Under the pieces are notes generated by a model. That model was given only the letters and a program-made list of their open reading frames with translations, did no database searches and had not been told where the DNA came from. A stretch of 64,000 nucleotides of DNA from Diprion similis (taxonomy: Eukaryota > Arthropoda > Insecta > Hymenoptera > Diprionidae). Location of the stretch: positions 4,526,001 to 4,590,000 of the forward strand of contig NC_060110.1 in NCBI RefSeq assembly GCF_021155765.1. The letters are read 5' to 3'. The translations under genes were made by a program, and so were the position numbers. This document shows, piece after piece, positions 63,501 through 64,000 of the stretch. The first letter of the stretch is position 1; every line of letters starts with the position of its first letter.

Positions 63501-64000
63501 AAATTTACTTGCCAAATTCTAGTGTTTACCAACTGAAAATTTGTATGCGTCGGAAACACAAGTGAGAAAATACAGATTTGAAGAAATATTGATATGTAAA
63601 ATGCATTTAGATTTTTTTTTTTAATGGCAGTGGTATCTGAATGTAAATATCGAGGAAAAAAATTGAAGACTGGATTCCTTAATATATCTGTTAAACTTTC
63701 TACGTATTCAAACATTTTCTTACACAATGCCACGCCAATGAAATCATATTTGAACTAATTCTTTTGTCTTTTCATTTGGCAAGGAATAGTGCATAGAACT
63801 GGTATGTGGAATTGTGGAATATTTCACACTCAACTGTTACGTATCCGAATTAATTTTGTAACTCAGATTTGAAGAATGACTTTTTACTTTCGGCAATTCT
63901 ATAAACCTATGGCATCGGAAAAAATTTTTATCGTGTGCAAGACAAAATTTGCAAAGCATTCAACATTAGATCACATGGATTTAACTACTTTTCACTGGTC
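57509..64000. other. AT-rich DNA without a recognised gene
   Basis: No frame here resembles a known protein. The longest are - 59,033-59,484 (two overlapping frames), + 61,698-61,973 and - 63,461-63,733. Sequence is strongly AT-rich with TATA-type palindromes (for example near 58,571). An 8-base G-run lies at about 63,060 and a tRNA-like patch at about 63,190-63,245. It may be intergenic or an intron of a gene outside the window. Confidence 0.5.

Noticed and set aside
63461..63733. 90-codon minus frame near the window end
   Set aside because: No recognised family; cannot be linked to other exons inside the window.

Overview
This is a window of eukaryotic, almost certainly insect, nuclear DNA. 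The two recognisable genes are split into many short exons with GT..AG introns, there is no operon-like packing, and the rest is AT-rich DNA full of microsatellites, homopolymer runs and small decayed transposons. Short interstitial runs of TTAGG (the common insect telomere pentamer) at 28.58 kb, 29.23 kb and 50.58 kb fit an insect. A hymenopteran is my best guess, but that is inference.

The gene-dense part is 40.5-57.5 kb. A minus-strand gene of 14 coding exons (40,543-50,090) encodes the insect orthologue of sphingomyelin phosphodiesterase 4 (SMPD4, neutral sphingomyelinase 3), about 784 residues with a C-terminal membrane hairpin. Head to head with it, 707 bp away between start codons, a plus-strand gene of 8 coding exons (50,798-56,709) encodes nuclear cap-binding protein subunit 3 (NCBP3), 604 residues. 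They probably share a bidirectional promoter that carries three spaced AACCTAACC doublets. Intron 6 of SMPD4 holds an antisense, broken non-LTR retrotransposon of CR1/Jockey type. Another SMPD4 intron holds a compact pre-miRNA-like hairpin, and a third a 91-bp tandem duplication.

The left 40 kb contains no protein-coding gene that I recognise. It may be intergenic or long introns of a gene on the minus strand. It contains several small inverted-repeat elements (542-1,200; 12,545-12,777; 14,203-14,811; 20,390-20,701), a 100-bp palindrome with NRF1-like sites (12,039-12,138), a 121-bp tandem repeat (18,446-18,741), GC-richer islands that look like promoters or enhancers (4.76-5.2, 9.4-9.95, 11.4-11.9, 17.5-17.95, 28.66-29.25 and 39.4-39.77 kb), and a few candidate exons with good splice sites but no recognised product (28,776, 30,360-30,532, 34,410-34,528, 39,401; all minus strand). 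The right end, 57.5-64 kb, is AT-rich and shows no gene.

No novel multi-gene system is visible. The points most worth checking are the odd SMPD4 exon 3/4 junction (U12-like donor, reading frame one base short), replacement of the cap-binding WLDD motif by WIND in NCBP3, and the hairpin and foldback elements.
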